Assembly: GCF_012910905.1 (NCBI RefSeq)
Contig: NZ_WTVN01000018.1
Coordinates: 33,524-97,523, forward strand
Direction: 5' to 3'
Source: Aromatoleum toluvorans
Lineage (GTDB): Bacteria > Pseudomonadota > Gammaproteobacteria > Burkholderiales > Rhodocyclaceae
Length of the DNA: 64,000 nucleotides
The position numbers and the translations under genes were made by a program. This document shows, in pieces, positions 8,118 to 15,457 of this stretch. The notes beneath the pieces were generated by a model. That model was not told the origin of the DNA and did no database searches. It saw only the letters and a list, made by a program, of their open reading frames with translations. Every line of letters begins with the position of its first letter. Within the stretch, counting starts at the first letter, position 1.

Positions 8118-8945
8118 ATGCAATTCCTGTCGAGGAATCTGTTTTTCGTGGTGACGCTCGTCGCCGCCCTGTTCGCCACGGGATGTGCGCGCGAGTCGGG
8201 CGAACATCTCGTCGTGACCGGATCGAGCACCATCGCGCCGCTCGCGACGGTGCTCGCCGAACGCTTCGAGGCCACCCATCCGGGTGTCAAGATCGACGTG
8301 CAGGCCGGTGGTTCGGCACGCGGCGTCGCCGACGTGCGCCAGGGTTTGGCGAACATCGGCATGGTGTCGCGCGCGCTGAAGGCGGACGAGGGGGACCTCC
8401 TCGCCGACACCATTGCCCGGGACGGCATCGCGATCATCGTGCATCGCGACAACCCGGTGGCCGCGCTCACGCGCGAGCAGATCATCGCGATCTACACCGG
8501 CCAGGTGCGGGACTGGAAGGCGGTCGGCGGCGCTGATGCGCCGATCACGGTGGTGAACAAGGCCGAAGGGCGCTCGACGCTCGAGCTCTTCCTGAGCCAC
8601 TTCAAGCTCGAGGCCCCGGCCATTCGCGCGGACGTCGTGATCGGCGACAACCAGCAGGGGATCAAGACCGTGGCGGGCAACCCGCAGGCGATCGGCTACG
8701 TGTCGATCGGCACGGCCGAATACGAGGCGAGCCGCGGCACGCCGATCCGCCTGCTGCCGCTCGGCGGCGTCGAAGCCTCGACCGCGGCGGTTGCCGCCGG
8801 GCGCTTTCCATTGTCGCGCCCGCTGAACCTGGTCCATCGCAGCGAGCTTTCCGGCATCGCGCGCGACTTCATCGCGTTCGCGCGCTCGGCCGAGGTGAAC
8901 GACCTTGTCACCGGCCAGTATTTCGTACCGCCGGCCGTCCGCTGA
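8118..8945 (+). CDS. pstS: PstS-like phosphate-binding lipoprotein of an arsenic-linked ABC transporter
   Basis: 275 residues. The signal peptide ends in the lipobox FATGC (Cys23), so the protein is lipid-anchored facing the periplasm. It is a type II periplasmic binding protein of the PstS family: VTGSSTIAPL resembles the phosphate-coordinating N-terminal loop, and GGSARGVADVRQG and VNKAEGRSTLELF fit the other anion-contacting loops. In the Pst system this protein hands phosphate to PstCA. The gene lies nine bases after arsM and overlaps pstC by 41 bases, so it belongs to the arsSM transcript. Whether it prefers phosphate, arsenate or an organoarsenical cannot be seen. Confidence 0.85.
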   Translation: MQFLSRNLFFVVTLVAALFATGCARESGEHLVVTGSSTIAPLATVLAERFEATHPGVKIDVQAGGSARGVADVRQGLANIGMVSRALKADEGDLLADTIARDGIAIIVHRDNPVAALTREQIIAIYTGQVRDWKAVGGADAPITVVNKAEGRSTLELFLSHFKLEAPAIRADVVIGDNQQGIKTVAGNPQAIGYVSIGTAEYEASRGTPIRLLPLGGVEASTAAVAAGRFPLSRPLNLVHRSELSGIARDFIAFARSAEVNDLVTGQYFVPPAVR

Positions 8946-9801
8946 CCGCCTGCTGTATCGCGCGCTCGCGATCTCCGCGGGTGCCGTGGCGGCCATCCTC
9001 GCGCTGATCCTCGTCTACCTGACGGCGGCGAGCGCCGGCCTGCTCTTCGCCGACGCGGGGCTGTGGCGGCTCGACTGGCATCCTTCGCTCGGCGCCTACG
9101 GCCTGCTCGCAATGCTCGTCGGTTCGCTGGCGGTGAGCGTGCTGGCCGTGCTTTTCGCCGTGCCGCCCGGCCTGGTGCTCGCGGTGTGGGGGCGTTTCTT
9201 CGCGCCGCCGTGGCTGGGCGGGCTGTACCGCGGCGCAATGGGGCTGCTGGCGAGCATTCCGTCGGTGGTGTATGGCTTCTGGGGGCTGGTGGCGCTGGTG
9301 CCGTGGCTCAATCGCTGGGCGCCTCCGGGGGCGAGCCTGCTCGCCGGGGCACTGGTGCTGGCGCTGATGATCCTGCCCATCCTCGTGCTGCAGGCCGACC
9401 TCGCGCTCGACGAGGCGCGGCGCCGGCACCTTGCCGCGGCCATGGCGCTGGGCGCTTCGGTCAGCGGTACGGTGCGCCGCGTGCTCCTGCCGACGGCCGC
9501 GCCGCAGCTGCTCCCGGCGGTCCTGCTGCAGCTCGGGCGGGCGCTGGGCGAGACGATGGCGGTGCTGATGGTGGCGGGCAACGTGGTGCAGTTGCCCGAG
9601 GCCATCACCACGCCGATCCGTACGCTCACCGCGAACATCGCGCTCGAGATGGCCTACGCCAGCGGCGCGCATCAGACCGCGCTGTTCGCCAGCGGATGGC
9701 TGCTGCTCGTGCTGGTGACACTGATCATGCTCGGCGCGCGCGCGATGGCCGGACGCTTCGCGGCGGGGCCGGCCGGCGGGGGGAAGGGCGATGCGCATTG
9801 A
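8905..9801 (+). CDS. pstC: Phosphate-type ABC transporter permease PstC
   Basis: 298 residues if translation starts at TTG 8905, inside the end of pstS; no better ATG or GTG occurs before the first membrane segment. The protein is a multi-pass inner-membrane permease with about six helices; the first spans roughly residues 22-47. The cytoplasmic coupling loop that docks on PstB is visible as AAAMALGASVSGTVRRVLLP, close to the EAA motif, and GRALGETMAVLMVAGN matches the conserved PstC/PstA helix. It forms a heterodimer with PstA, whose start overlaps its stop by 11 bases. Confidence 0.85.
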   Translation: MSPASISYRRPSADRLLYRALAISAGAVAAILALILVYLTAASAGLLFADAGLWRLDWHPSLGAYGLLAMLVGSLAVSVLAVLFAVPPGLVLAVWGRFFAPPWLGGLYRGAMGLLASIPSVVYGFWGLVALVPWLNRWAPPGASLLAGALVLALMILPILVLQADLALDEARRRHLAAAMALGASVSGTVRRVLLPTAAPQLLPAVLLQLGRALGETMAVLMVAGNVVQLPEAITTPIRTLTANIALEMAYASGAHQTALFASGWLLLVLVTLIMLGARAMAGRFAAGPAGGGKGDAH

Positions 9802-10645
9802 CGCGCTCGATCGCGCGACGCGCAGCGATCGCCTGCACGGCCGCTGGATGGGCCTGTTCGCGATGTTGACGCTGCTGGTGCCGCTGCTCCTGATCGGCGA
9901 ACTGCTGGTCGACGGGCTGCCGGCGCTGGGCGCCGACTTCCTGCTGCGTGCGCCGACGGACGCCGGGCTGGGCGGCGGCATCGGCTCCGTGCTCGTATCC
10001 ACGCTGTGGGTGCTTGCGGTGTGCCAGGGTGTCGTGCTGCCGCTGGGGCTGGGCTGTGCGCTGTTCCTCGTCGAGCACGTGCGGGCCGGGAGCCGTCTCG
10101 AACGCGCCCTGCAACTCACGCTCGACATCCTCGGCGGCGTGCCCTCCATCGTTTTCGGGCTGTTCGGCAACCGCTTCTTCGCGGTCGAACTGGGGCTGGG
10201 TTTCTCCATCCTGTCCGGCGGGCTGACGCTCGCCTGCATGGTGCTGCCGCTCTTCATCCGCGCCGCGGAGCAGTCCCTGCGCCTGTGCCCCGACCGCTAC
10301 CGTAGCGCGGCCGCGGCGCTGGCCTTGTCGCGCTGGGGCTTCGTGCGCCGCATCCTGTTGCCCACCGCCGCCCCGGGCATCGCACTGGGCGTGGTGCTCG
10401 CATCCGGCCGTGCGCTGGCCGAGACGGCGGTGCTGCTATTCACCGCCGGCTACGTGACGCGCTGGCCCGGAAGCTGGTTCGACTCGGGCCGCACGCTGGC
10501 GGTACACATCTACGACCTCGCGATGAACGTATCGGGGGGCAGCACCAATGCCGCCGCGAGCGCGCTGGTCCTGCTGGTGCTGGCCATCGGCATCCAGGCA
10601 CTCGCCGTCGCACTCGGCCGGATCTCGAGGGGAGCTTCAGCATGA
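9791..10645 (+). CDS. pstA: Phosphate-type ABC transporter permease PstA
   Basis: 284 residues, with about six membrane helices; the first is at residues 20-40 (MGLFAMLTLLVPLLLIGELL). The EAA-type coupling loop is AAAALALSRWGFVRRILLP, and ILGGVPSIVFGLFGNRFF and GRALAETAVLLFTAGYV are hallmarks of PstA. It pairs with PstC to make the transmembrane pore. It overlaps pstC by 11 bases and pstB by four (ATGA), which shows tight translational coupling of the whole transporter. Confidence 0.88.
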   Translation: MRIDALDRATRSDRLHGRWMGLFAMLTLLVPLLLIGELLVDGLPALGADFLLRAPTDAGLGGGIGSVLVSTLWVLAVCQGVVLPLGLGCALFLVEHVRAGSRLERALQLTLDILGGVPSIVFGLFGNRFFAVELGLGFSILSGGLTLACMVLPLFIRAAEQSLRLCPDRYRSAAAALALSRWGFVRRILLPTAAPGIALGVVLASGRALAETAVLLFTAGYVTRWPGSWFDSGRTLAVHIYDLAMNVSGGSTNAAASALVLLVLAIGIQALAVALGRISRGASA

Positions 10646-11427
10646 TCGATGACCGCAAGACCGCGCCCGCACTCGAACTCGATGACGTGTCGGTATCCTA
10701 CGGCAAGCGCCCGGCCGTCCGGCATGCGAGCCTCAGCGTCGCGCCGGGCGAGCTGATGGCGCTGGTGGGACCCAGCGGCTGCGGCAAGAGCAGCCTGCTC
10801 GCCGCCATCAACCGCATGACCGACATGGTTCCAGGATGCCGCGTCAGCGGCGACATCCGCATCGACGGCGCCTCCGTGATGGGGCAGGGGATGTCGCTGC
10901 CACGCTTGCGGCGGCGGGTCGGCATGGTGTTCCAGCAACCCAACCCCTTTCCCCTGTCGATCGCCGACAACCTGCATTTTCCGTTGCGCGAGCACGGCAT
11001 CGGCCGCCGCGACGTGCGCGAACGCATGGTCGAGCGCGCGCTGCGCGATGTCGGCCTGTGGGGCGAGGTGGCCGGACGCCTCGACCAGTCGGCGCTGACG
11101 CTTTCGGGTGGCCAGCAGCAGCGGCTGTGCGTCGCGCGGGCTATCGTCCTGGCCCCCGAGGTGCTGCTGCTCGACGAGCCGTGCAGCGCCCTCGATCCGA
11201 TCGCGACGGCGTCGGTCGAACGCCTGATCCGCGACCTGAAGGGCCGCTACACGATGCTGATGGTCACGCACAACCTCGCGCAGGCGCGACGGCTCGCCGA
11301 CGCGGTCGCCGTGTGCTGGGTCGAGAACGGCTGCGGCTGCGTGGTCGAGAGCGGGGCAACCGAGCATATCTTCATGAGCCCCGGTCACCCGGCCACCCAG
11401 GCCTACTGCCGAGGGCTGGCGGGTTAG
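10642..11427 (+). CDS. pstB: Phosphate-type ABC transporter ATPase PstB
   Basis: 261-residue ABC ATPase that powers the PstCA pore. Walker A is GPSGCGKSSL, the signature motif LSGGQQQRLCVARAI, Walker B VLLLDEPCSALDP and the switch His lies in VTHNLAQA. AAINRMTDMVPG and the MVFQQPNPFPLSI Q-loop are typical of PstB rather than of other ABC ATPases. There is no phoU after it; a bidirectional hairpin terminator follows at once, so this is the end of the arsS-arsM-pstSCAB unit. A separate housekeeping pst-phoU locus elsewhere in the genome is likely but outside the window. Confidence 0.92.
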   Translation: MIDDRKTAPALELDDVSVSYGKRPAVRHASLSVAPGELMALVGPSGCGKSSLLAAINRMTDMVPGCRVSGDIRIDGASVMGQGMSLPRLRRRVGMVFQQPNPFPLSIADNLHFPLREHGIGRRDVRERMVERALRDVGLWGEVAGRLDQSALTLSGGQQQRLCVARAIVLAPEVLLLDEPCSALDPIATASVERLIRDLKGRYTMLMVTHNLAQARRLADAVAVCWVENGCGCVVESGATEHIFMSPGHPATQAYCRGLAG

Positions 11428-11470
11428 GCGACTCTCGCCGCACCGAAAATCGGGGGTTCGTCAGCAGTCT

Positions 11471-11504
11471 GAAGGCCGGTCGAAAGACCGGCCTTCCCGC
11501 TTTT
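11471..11504. terminator. Intrinsic terminator after pstB
   Basis: A perfect 11-bp stem, GAAGGCCGGTC (11471-11481) and GACCGGCCTTC (11486-11496), closed by a GAAA tetraloop, with a short TTTT at 11501-11504. It sits between pstB and the convergent small membrane-protein gene and can serve both strands. Confidence 0.8.
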
Positions 11505-11554
11505 GGCCAGTCGATCTTCGATTCCCGCGTGTGCGGGCGGCATCCCCCATCTCG

Positions 11555-11761
11555 TCACATCTTGCTGAACAGGTATGCGAATGCGACGAAGCCCATTACG
11601 ATCCAGAAGGCGAGAAATGCGGGCCAACGGACCCTGTTGAACCAGCTGTCGTCGATTCTCCGATGCGGCGATCCGGGTGTGGCGGCCGCGTGCGTGCGAC
11701 GGTCCTCGGTGGAAAGCTCCGGTGGGGTACCGCGTCCGGAGTAGTAGTTGGCGGTTGACAT
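11555..11761 (-). CDS. Small single-pass membrane protein, unknown function
   Basis: 68 residues from ATG 11761; AAGAGG eight bases upstream favours this start over the GTG at 11770. The N-terminal 45 residues are polar and unstructured-looking (MSTANYYSGRGTPPELST), followed by one C-terminal membrane helix, PAFLAFWIVMGFVAFAYLF, and a short basic end (SKM). I do not recognise the family. It lies between the pst-like operon (convergent) and the SulP gene (same strand, about 190 bases upstream, with a terminator between), so it is probably its own transcript. Confidence 0.55.
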   Translation of the reverse strand: MSTANYYSGRGTPPELSTEDRRTHAAATPGSPHRRIDDSWFNRVRWPAFLAFWIVMGFVAFAYLFSKM

Positions 11762-11887
11762 GATGGACACCTCTTCCCGAACGGCTACGCGCTGGTTTCG
11801 GGTCGCATTCGTTATCGATCCGGTCCCAGTTCAATTACCTTAGACATCCGCCACGCGCGGTCGCAGGAAGTTTTGCACGGCGCGCAG

Positions 11888-11920
11888 AAAAAAACGGGGG
11901 ACGCAACTTGCGTCCCCCGT
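11888..11920 (-). terminator. Intrinsic terminator of the SulP/carbonic-anhydrase operon
   Basis: Read on the minus strand, a 13-base stem with a tight loop (arms ACGGGGGACGCAA at 11894-11906 and TTGCGTCCCCCGT at 11908-11920) is followed by a run of seven T (plus-strand A 11888-11894). It lies just after the SulP stop and is a textbook Rho-independent terminator. Confidence 0.9.
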
Positions 11921-11952
11921 CCAGGCGGCATTCGGGTAGGTCGGGCGCTCGC

Positions 11953-13521
11953 TCAGGCGCCTGCCGCCTGGATGCGATGGAATACCTCCGGAAGGTTGAC
12001 GATGCGGTTTCCCACCAGGGCGATGCGCTGCTCGGCGACGCCGGCACGATGCAGCCTGTCGAAGCTGCCGCGCTCGGCGACCCAGACACGCACGTGCGGG
12101 TGCTGATCGATCAGTTCGGCGAGCATCAACGCTCCGGTCGCGTCCAGGTACGACACGTTGCAGAGGTTCAGGGTGCGGATCTTTCCGTCCTCGAGGTGGG
12201 CGTGGATCTCGTTCTTGAGGGCGGAACTGGTGAGGAAACTGATGCCGTTATTGACGGTGAGTACCGGGTGACCGTGCAGGTCGCGCACGTCGAGGCGGTG
12301 GTCCGCGAGCATGCCGCGCAGCGCGAGAATGAGCATCAGGGCAATGCCGACGGGCACCGAGACGGTCAGGTCGATGGTCACGGTCAGCAGGACCGTGAGG
12401 GCGGTGAGCATGCCTTCGCGGCGGTCGATTCTTGCGATGGTGCGGATTTCATGCACTTCGATGAGGCGTCGTGCGGTGAGCAGGAGGACGGCAGCGAGCG
12501 AGGCCATGGGCAGCATGCTGATGAATCCGTACAGCAGTGCGACGAAGGCGGCGAGGAACACGGCGTGGACGATGGCGGCCGTCTTTTCCGTTCCGCCGCT
12601 CATGACGTTGGTGCTACCGCGCACGATGACGCCGGAAGTCGGCAGTCCGCCCACGAAGGGGACGACCAGGTTGGCGAGTCCGAGGCCGAACAGTTCGCGG
12701 TCCGGGTTGTGCCGGGTGTTCGTCATCGCGTCCAGGGCCTTGGAGGAGAGCAGGGACTCGACGGCGATCAGGATGCCGAGGGTGAAGGCTGCGGGCAGGA
12801 TCTTGTCGAGATGGGTCGTCAGGGTCGCGAGGAAATCCGCGGAAATGCCCACGTTGTCGACCGAGATTTCGTACAGGGCGCCGATGGTGCGCACCGGGTG
12901 GCCTGTGCTGGCGAGCGCGAGGGACAGCATCGTGCCGGCGAGGAGGGCGATCAGCGGTGCCGGAAGCCAGCGCGCCATGCGCGTCTTGCCCCACGTCACG
13001 GCTGCGGTGACCGTCGCGATCATCACGACCAGTTCCCAGAGGTTGCCTTCGCGCAGATGCGTGGCGGTGAAGGCGAGTTTTTCGATGATGTCATGCCCCT
13101 TGGCTTCGATTCCCAGTCCGGCGGGAATCTGACCCAGCAGGATCAGGACGCCGATGCCGGTCGTGAAGCCGACGATGACCGAGTGGGGCATGAGCTCCAT
13201 CGCCTTGCCCAGACGCAGCAGGCCGATGGCGATGACGACGAGGCCGGCGAGGAAGGTCGAGGCGAGCAGTACCGGCAGGCCGTGTTGCGCCATCAGGCCG
13301 TAGAGGATGGTGATGAAGGCTGCGGCGGGGCCCGAGACCTGGAAGCGCGAGCTGCCGAAAACGGCAGCGATGAGGCCGCCGACGACACCGGAGACGATAC
13401 CGGCCATCGGGTTGGCGCCCGATGCGATGGCGAAGGCGATGCACAGCGGAAGCGCGACGACCGCGACGATAAAACCGGAAAAGATGTTGTTGGGGCTGAA
13501 ACCCGATATCAATGTTTTCAA
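11953..13521 (-). CDS. SulP-family anion transporter with STAS domain (probable bicarbonate or sulfate uptake)
   Basis: 522 residues from TTG 13521, chosen because AGGAGG precedes it by five bases; the TTG at 13539 would place that ribosome site inside the gene. The N-terminal ~400 residues form a SulP membrane domain with many helices, starting GFSPNNIFSGFIVAVVALPL and including the conserved SSRFQVSGPAAAF. The C-terminal ~100 residues are a STAS domain (LTVNNGISFLTSSAL, then RTLNLCNVSYLDATGALML). A beta-carbonic anhydrase gene ends 39 bases upstream on the same strand. SulP proteins paired with carbonic anhydrase are thought to move bicarbonate, so bicarbonate is a reasonable inference; sulfate is the alternative. 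Confidence 0.9.
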   Translation of the reverse strand: MKTLISGFSPNNIFSGFIVAVVALPLCIAFAIASGANPMAGIVSGVVGGLIAAVFGSSRFQVSGPAAAFITILYGLMAQHGLPVLLASTFLAGLVVIAIGLLRLGKAMELMPHSVIVGFTTGIGVLILLGQIPAGLGIEAKGHDIIEKLAFTATHLREGNLWELVVMIATVTAAVTWGKTRMARWLPAPLIALLAGTMLSLALASTGHPVRTIGALYEISVDNVGISADFLATLTTHLDKILPAAFTLGILIAVESLLSSKALDAMTNTRHNPDRELFGLGLANLVVPFVGGLPTSGVIVRGSTNVMSGGTEKTAAIVHAVFLAAFVALLYGFISMLPMASLAAVLLLTARRLIEVHEIRTIARIDRREGMLTALTVLLTVTIDLTVSVPVGIALMLILALRGMLADHRLDVRDLHGHPVLTVNNGISFLTSSALKNEIHAHLEDGKIRTLNLCNVSYLDATGALMLAELIDQHPHVRVWVAERGSFDRLHRAGVAEQRIALVGNRIVNLPEVFHRIQAAGA

Positions 13522-13560
13522 GCTGACCTCCTGGATCAATGCAGGGCGGCGTGACGCGTC

Positions 13561-14277
13561 TCAGGACGCGGCAAGCAGTGCCATGGGGCGTTGTCGGTGG
13601 GGAAGCTGGGGGGCGGCCAGCGGCGCGAAGGCGAGCTGCGCGGGGTCATAGGCCTCGATCACGCCGTGTTCGATGACGTAGTACCAGCCATGGATGTTCA
13701 GATTGCCCTCGGCGACGCGGCGCGCGACGGCGGGGTAGGTCATGAGGTTGGCAAGGTGCTGGACGACCATCGCCTTTTCGGTTGCGCGCATGACGTGATC
13801 ACGCTCGTTGCTGCCGACGAACCCGGCCGGCTTCCGGTGCTGCTGTTCGCGAGCGCTCTGGGCGAGGACGAGGTCGCGCACGCTGCGCCCCTGTGCGAGC
13901 CAGCGATAGGTGAGTTCGAGTTCGTCGTGATGTCCGGCCTGGTACAGGGCGGCGCAGGCGCCGCAATGCGAGTGGCCGCAGACCACGATCTCCGACACGC
14001 CGAGGACGGAAACCGCGTACTCGATGCTGGCGCCCGTGGAGTTGCACTCCTGCCCCGGGCGATACGGCGGGACCATGTTGCCGACGTTGCGCATCACGAA
14101 CAGGTCGCCGGGATCGGATTGGGTGACCGCGTGGGGAATGATGCGGGAGTCGGCGCAGGTGATGAACAGCGTGTCGGGATTCTGACCCTTGTCGACGAGT
14201 TCGGCGAACTTCGCCCGGTTTCTGCGGAAGTAGCCGCGGTGGAACCGTGCGACGCCTTTTACGAGGGAATCGACCAT
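13561..14277 (-). CDS. Beta-class carbonic anhydrase
   Basis: 238 residues from ATG 14277, with AGGAGG six bases upstream. It interconverts CO2 and bicarbonate in the cytoplasm. The zinc ligands and catalytic dyad of the beta class are visible: Cys and Asp in ITCADSRI, then His and Cys in CGHSHCGAC. It is followed by the SulP transporter gene and probably forms one transcript with it, ending at the terminator near 11.9 kb. The pair fits supply of bicarbonate for carboxylases or pH control. The C-terminus after about residue 215 is Ala/Pro/Gln-rich and not conserved. Confidence 0.92.
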   Translation of the reverse strand: MVDSLVKGVARFHRGYFRRNRAKFAELVDKGQNPDTLFITCADSRIIPHAVTQSDPGDLFVMRNVGNMVPPYRPGQECNSTGASIEYAVSVLGVSEIVVCGHSHCGACAALYQAGHHDELELTYRWLAQGRSVRDLVLAQSAREQQHRKPAGFVGSNERDHVMRATEKAMVVQHLANLMTYPAVARRVAEGNLNIHGWYYVIEHGVIEAYDPAQLAFAPLAAPQLPHRQRPMALLAAS

Positions 14278-14595
14278 GTTGAACCTCCTGTGAAGACGGG
14301 AACGGCGTGTGCCGCAGGTCCCTTTCGCAGCTTCCGTGCCAGAGGGGATTATCCTTATTGAAATCAAGGTTTTTCTGCAGCGCCGGGTCTGGCCTGCCGA
14401 ATGTCGTGTCGTGACGCGGTGGAAATCTGTCGGCTGCTGGCGACTGAATCGGCGATGTGCAGATAAGGCGATGATATTGCAGACATTATTTTGTCGCTGC
14501 GAAACGACACCCCGATTTCGTATGCCGTTGGGGAAATTTCCCAGCGGCCCTGTGCCGTCGAAGCGGAGACGCCCGCGCCGTGGGCGAGGCAGCAG
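14278..14595. other. Intergenic region upstream of the carbonic anhydrase gene
   Basis: 318 bases with no gene. It holds the promoter side of the carbonic-anhydrase/SulP operon and the 3' flank of the sirtuin gene. Two symmetric sites are seen: a perfect 12-base palindrome GGGAAATTTCCC (14531-14542), and a short stem TGTCG/CGACA around 14495-14512. The stretch around 14350-14380 is AT-rich for this genome and may contain the promoter, but I cannot name clear -35 and -10 boxes. Confidence 0.4.
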
Positions 14596-15432
14596 TCAGC
14601 CGCGCCGTGCGCGCCAGCGCGCGTGGATTTCACGCAAGGCAGACAGGCCGCCGAGCGGAACGGACAGGCCTGTACCGCCGGGAATCCCGGGCGCACGAGG
14701 GTTGATGCGGATCAGGGTTCCGTCGGCGCGTTCGCCGAAACGCCGTATCGTCGGGATGTCGATGCCGGCACCCACTTCGACGACGGCGAGGCGCCCGACG
14801 CGCCCGAGCCATTCGGCCAGCGCACATTGCTGTGCGGCGCTGCGCGAGTCGATCCAGTCCCAGTCGTCGAACATCAGGACGTTGGGGCGCGCGATGCCTC
14901 CGCAGTGGCGGCAGCGCGGCAGCTCCGAGGTCAGGCGGCATTCGGCATCGTCGACCCGGGGCGCGAACCCGGCCGCCTCCCAGATGTCGTCGCGACAGGG
15001 GCCGAGGCACTGCAGGTGGTGAATGGAACCGTGGATTTCGGCGACGCGCGACGCGGGGAATCCGGCCTTCTGGAACTGGCCGTCGACATTGCTCGTCAGG
15101 ACGAATGCGCCCCAGGGCATGTCGTCGGCGATCTCGCGCAACAGGCCGAAGCCTTCATGGGGAACCGTTTCGCGGTAGAGGCGCAGGCGGTGGCCGTAGA
15201 ACCCCCAGGCGCGCTCCGGGTCGGCGCGGAATGCGGCGGGGTTGGCGATGGCGGTGAAGGACGTCCGGCTGCGCGAAAGCGCGGGGTACGCGGTCCAGAA
15301 GCCTTCGTCGCCGCGGAAGTCGGGCAGGCCCGAGTCCACGCCCATGCCGGCGCCGGCAGTGATCAGCAGGGCGTCGGCGCGTGCCAGCACCGCAGCGCAC
15401 CGGTCGAGTGTGGCGGAAACTTCGGAAGTCAT
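14596..15432 (-). CDS. Sir2-family NAD-dependent protein deacetylase (sirtuin)
   Basis: 278 residues from ATG 15432. The NAD-binding Rossmann motif is ITAGAGMGVDSGLPDFRG, the NAD-ribose motif TSNVDG, and the catalytic His lies in EIHGS. The zinc ribbon cysteines are in LQCLGPC and PRCRHCGG. Sirtuins remove acyl groups from lysines using NAD+. Two positions differ from the most common consensus: GAG(I/A)S is GAGMG, and TQN(I/V)D is TSNVD, so catalytic efficiency or acyl preference may differ. The transglycosylase gene ends 25 bases upstream on the same strand, so co-transcription is possible but functionally unexplained. Confidence 0.88.
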   Translation of the reverse strand: MTSEVSATLDRCAAVLARADALLITAGAGMGVDSGLPDFRGDEGFWTAYPALSRSRTSFTAIANPAAFRADPERAWGFYGHRLRLYRETVPHEGFGLLREIADDMPWGAFVLTSNVDGQFQKAGFPASRVAEIHGSIHHLQCLGPCRDDIWEAAGFAPRVDDAECRLTSELPRCRHCGGIARPNVLMFDDWDWIDSRSAAQQCALAEWLGRVGRLAVVEVGAGIDIPTIRRFGERADGTLIRINPRAPGIPGGTGLSVPLGGLSALREIHARWRARRG

Positions 15433-15457
15433 GGGCCGACGTGGCCGAAGGGCAGGG

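Noticed and set aside
6819..8996. A 725-codon minus-strand frame across arsS, arsM and pstS
   Set aside because: Antisense shadow of three clearly recognised genes; the composition is Arg/His/Ala-rich with no motif and no ribosome site.
11908..13554. A 548-codon plus-strand frame opposite the SulP gene
   Set aside because: Glu/Asp/Gly/Arg-rich translation without any fold signature; the minus-strand SulP/STAS protein explains the region.
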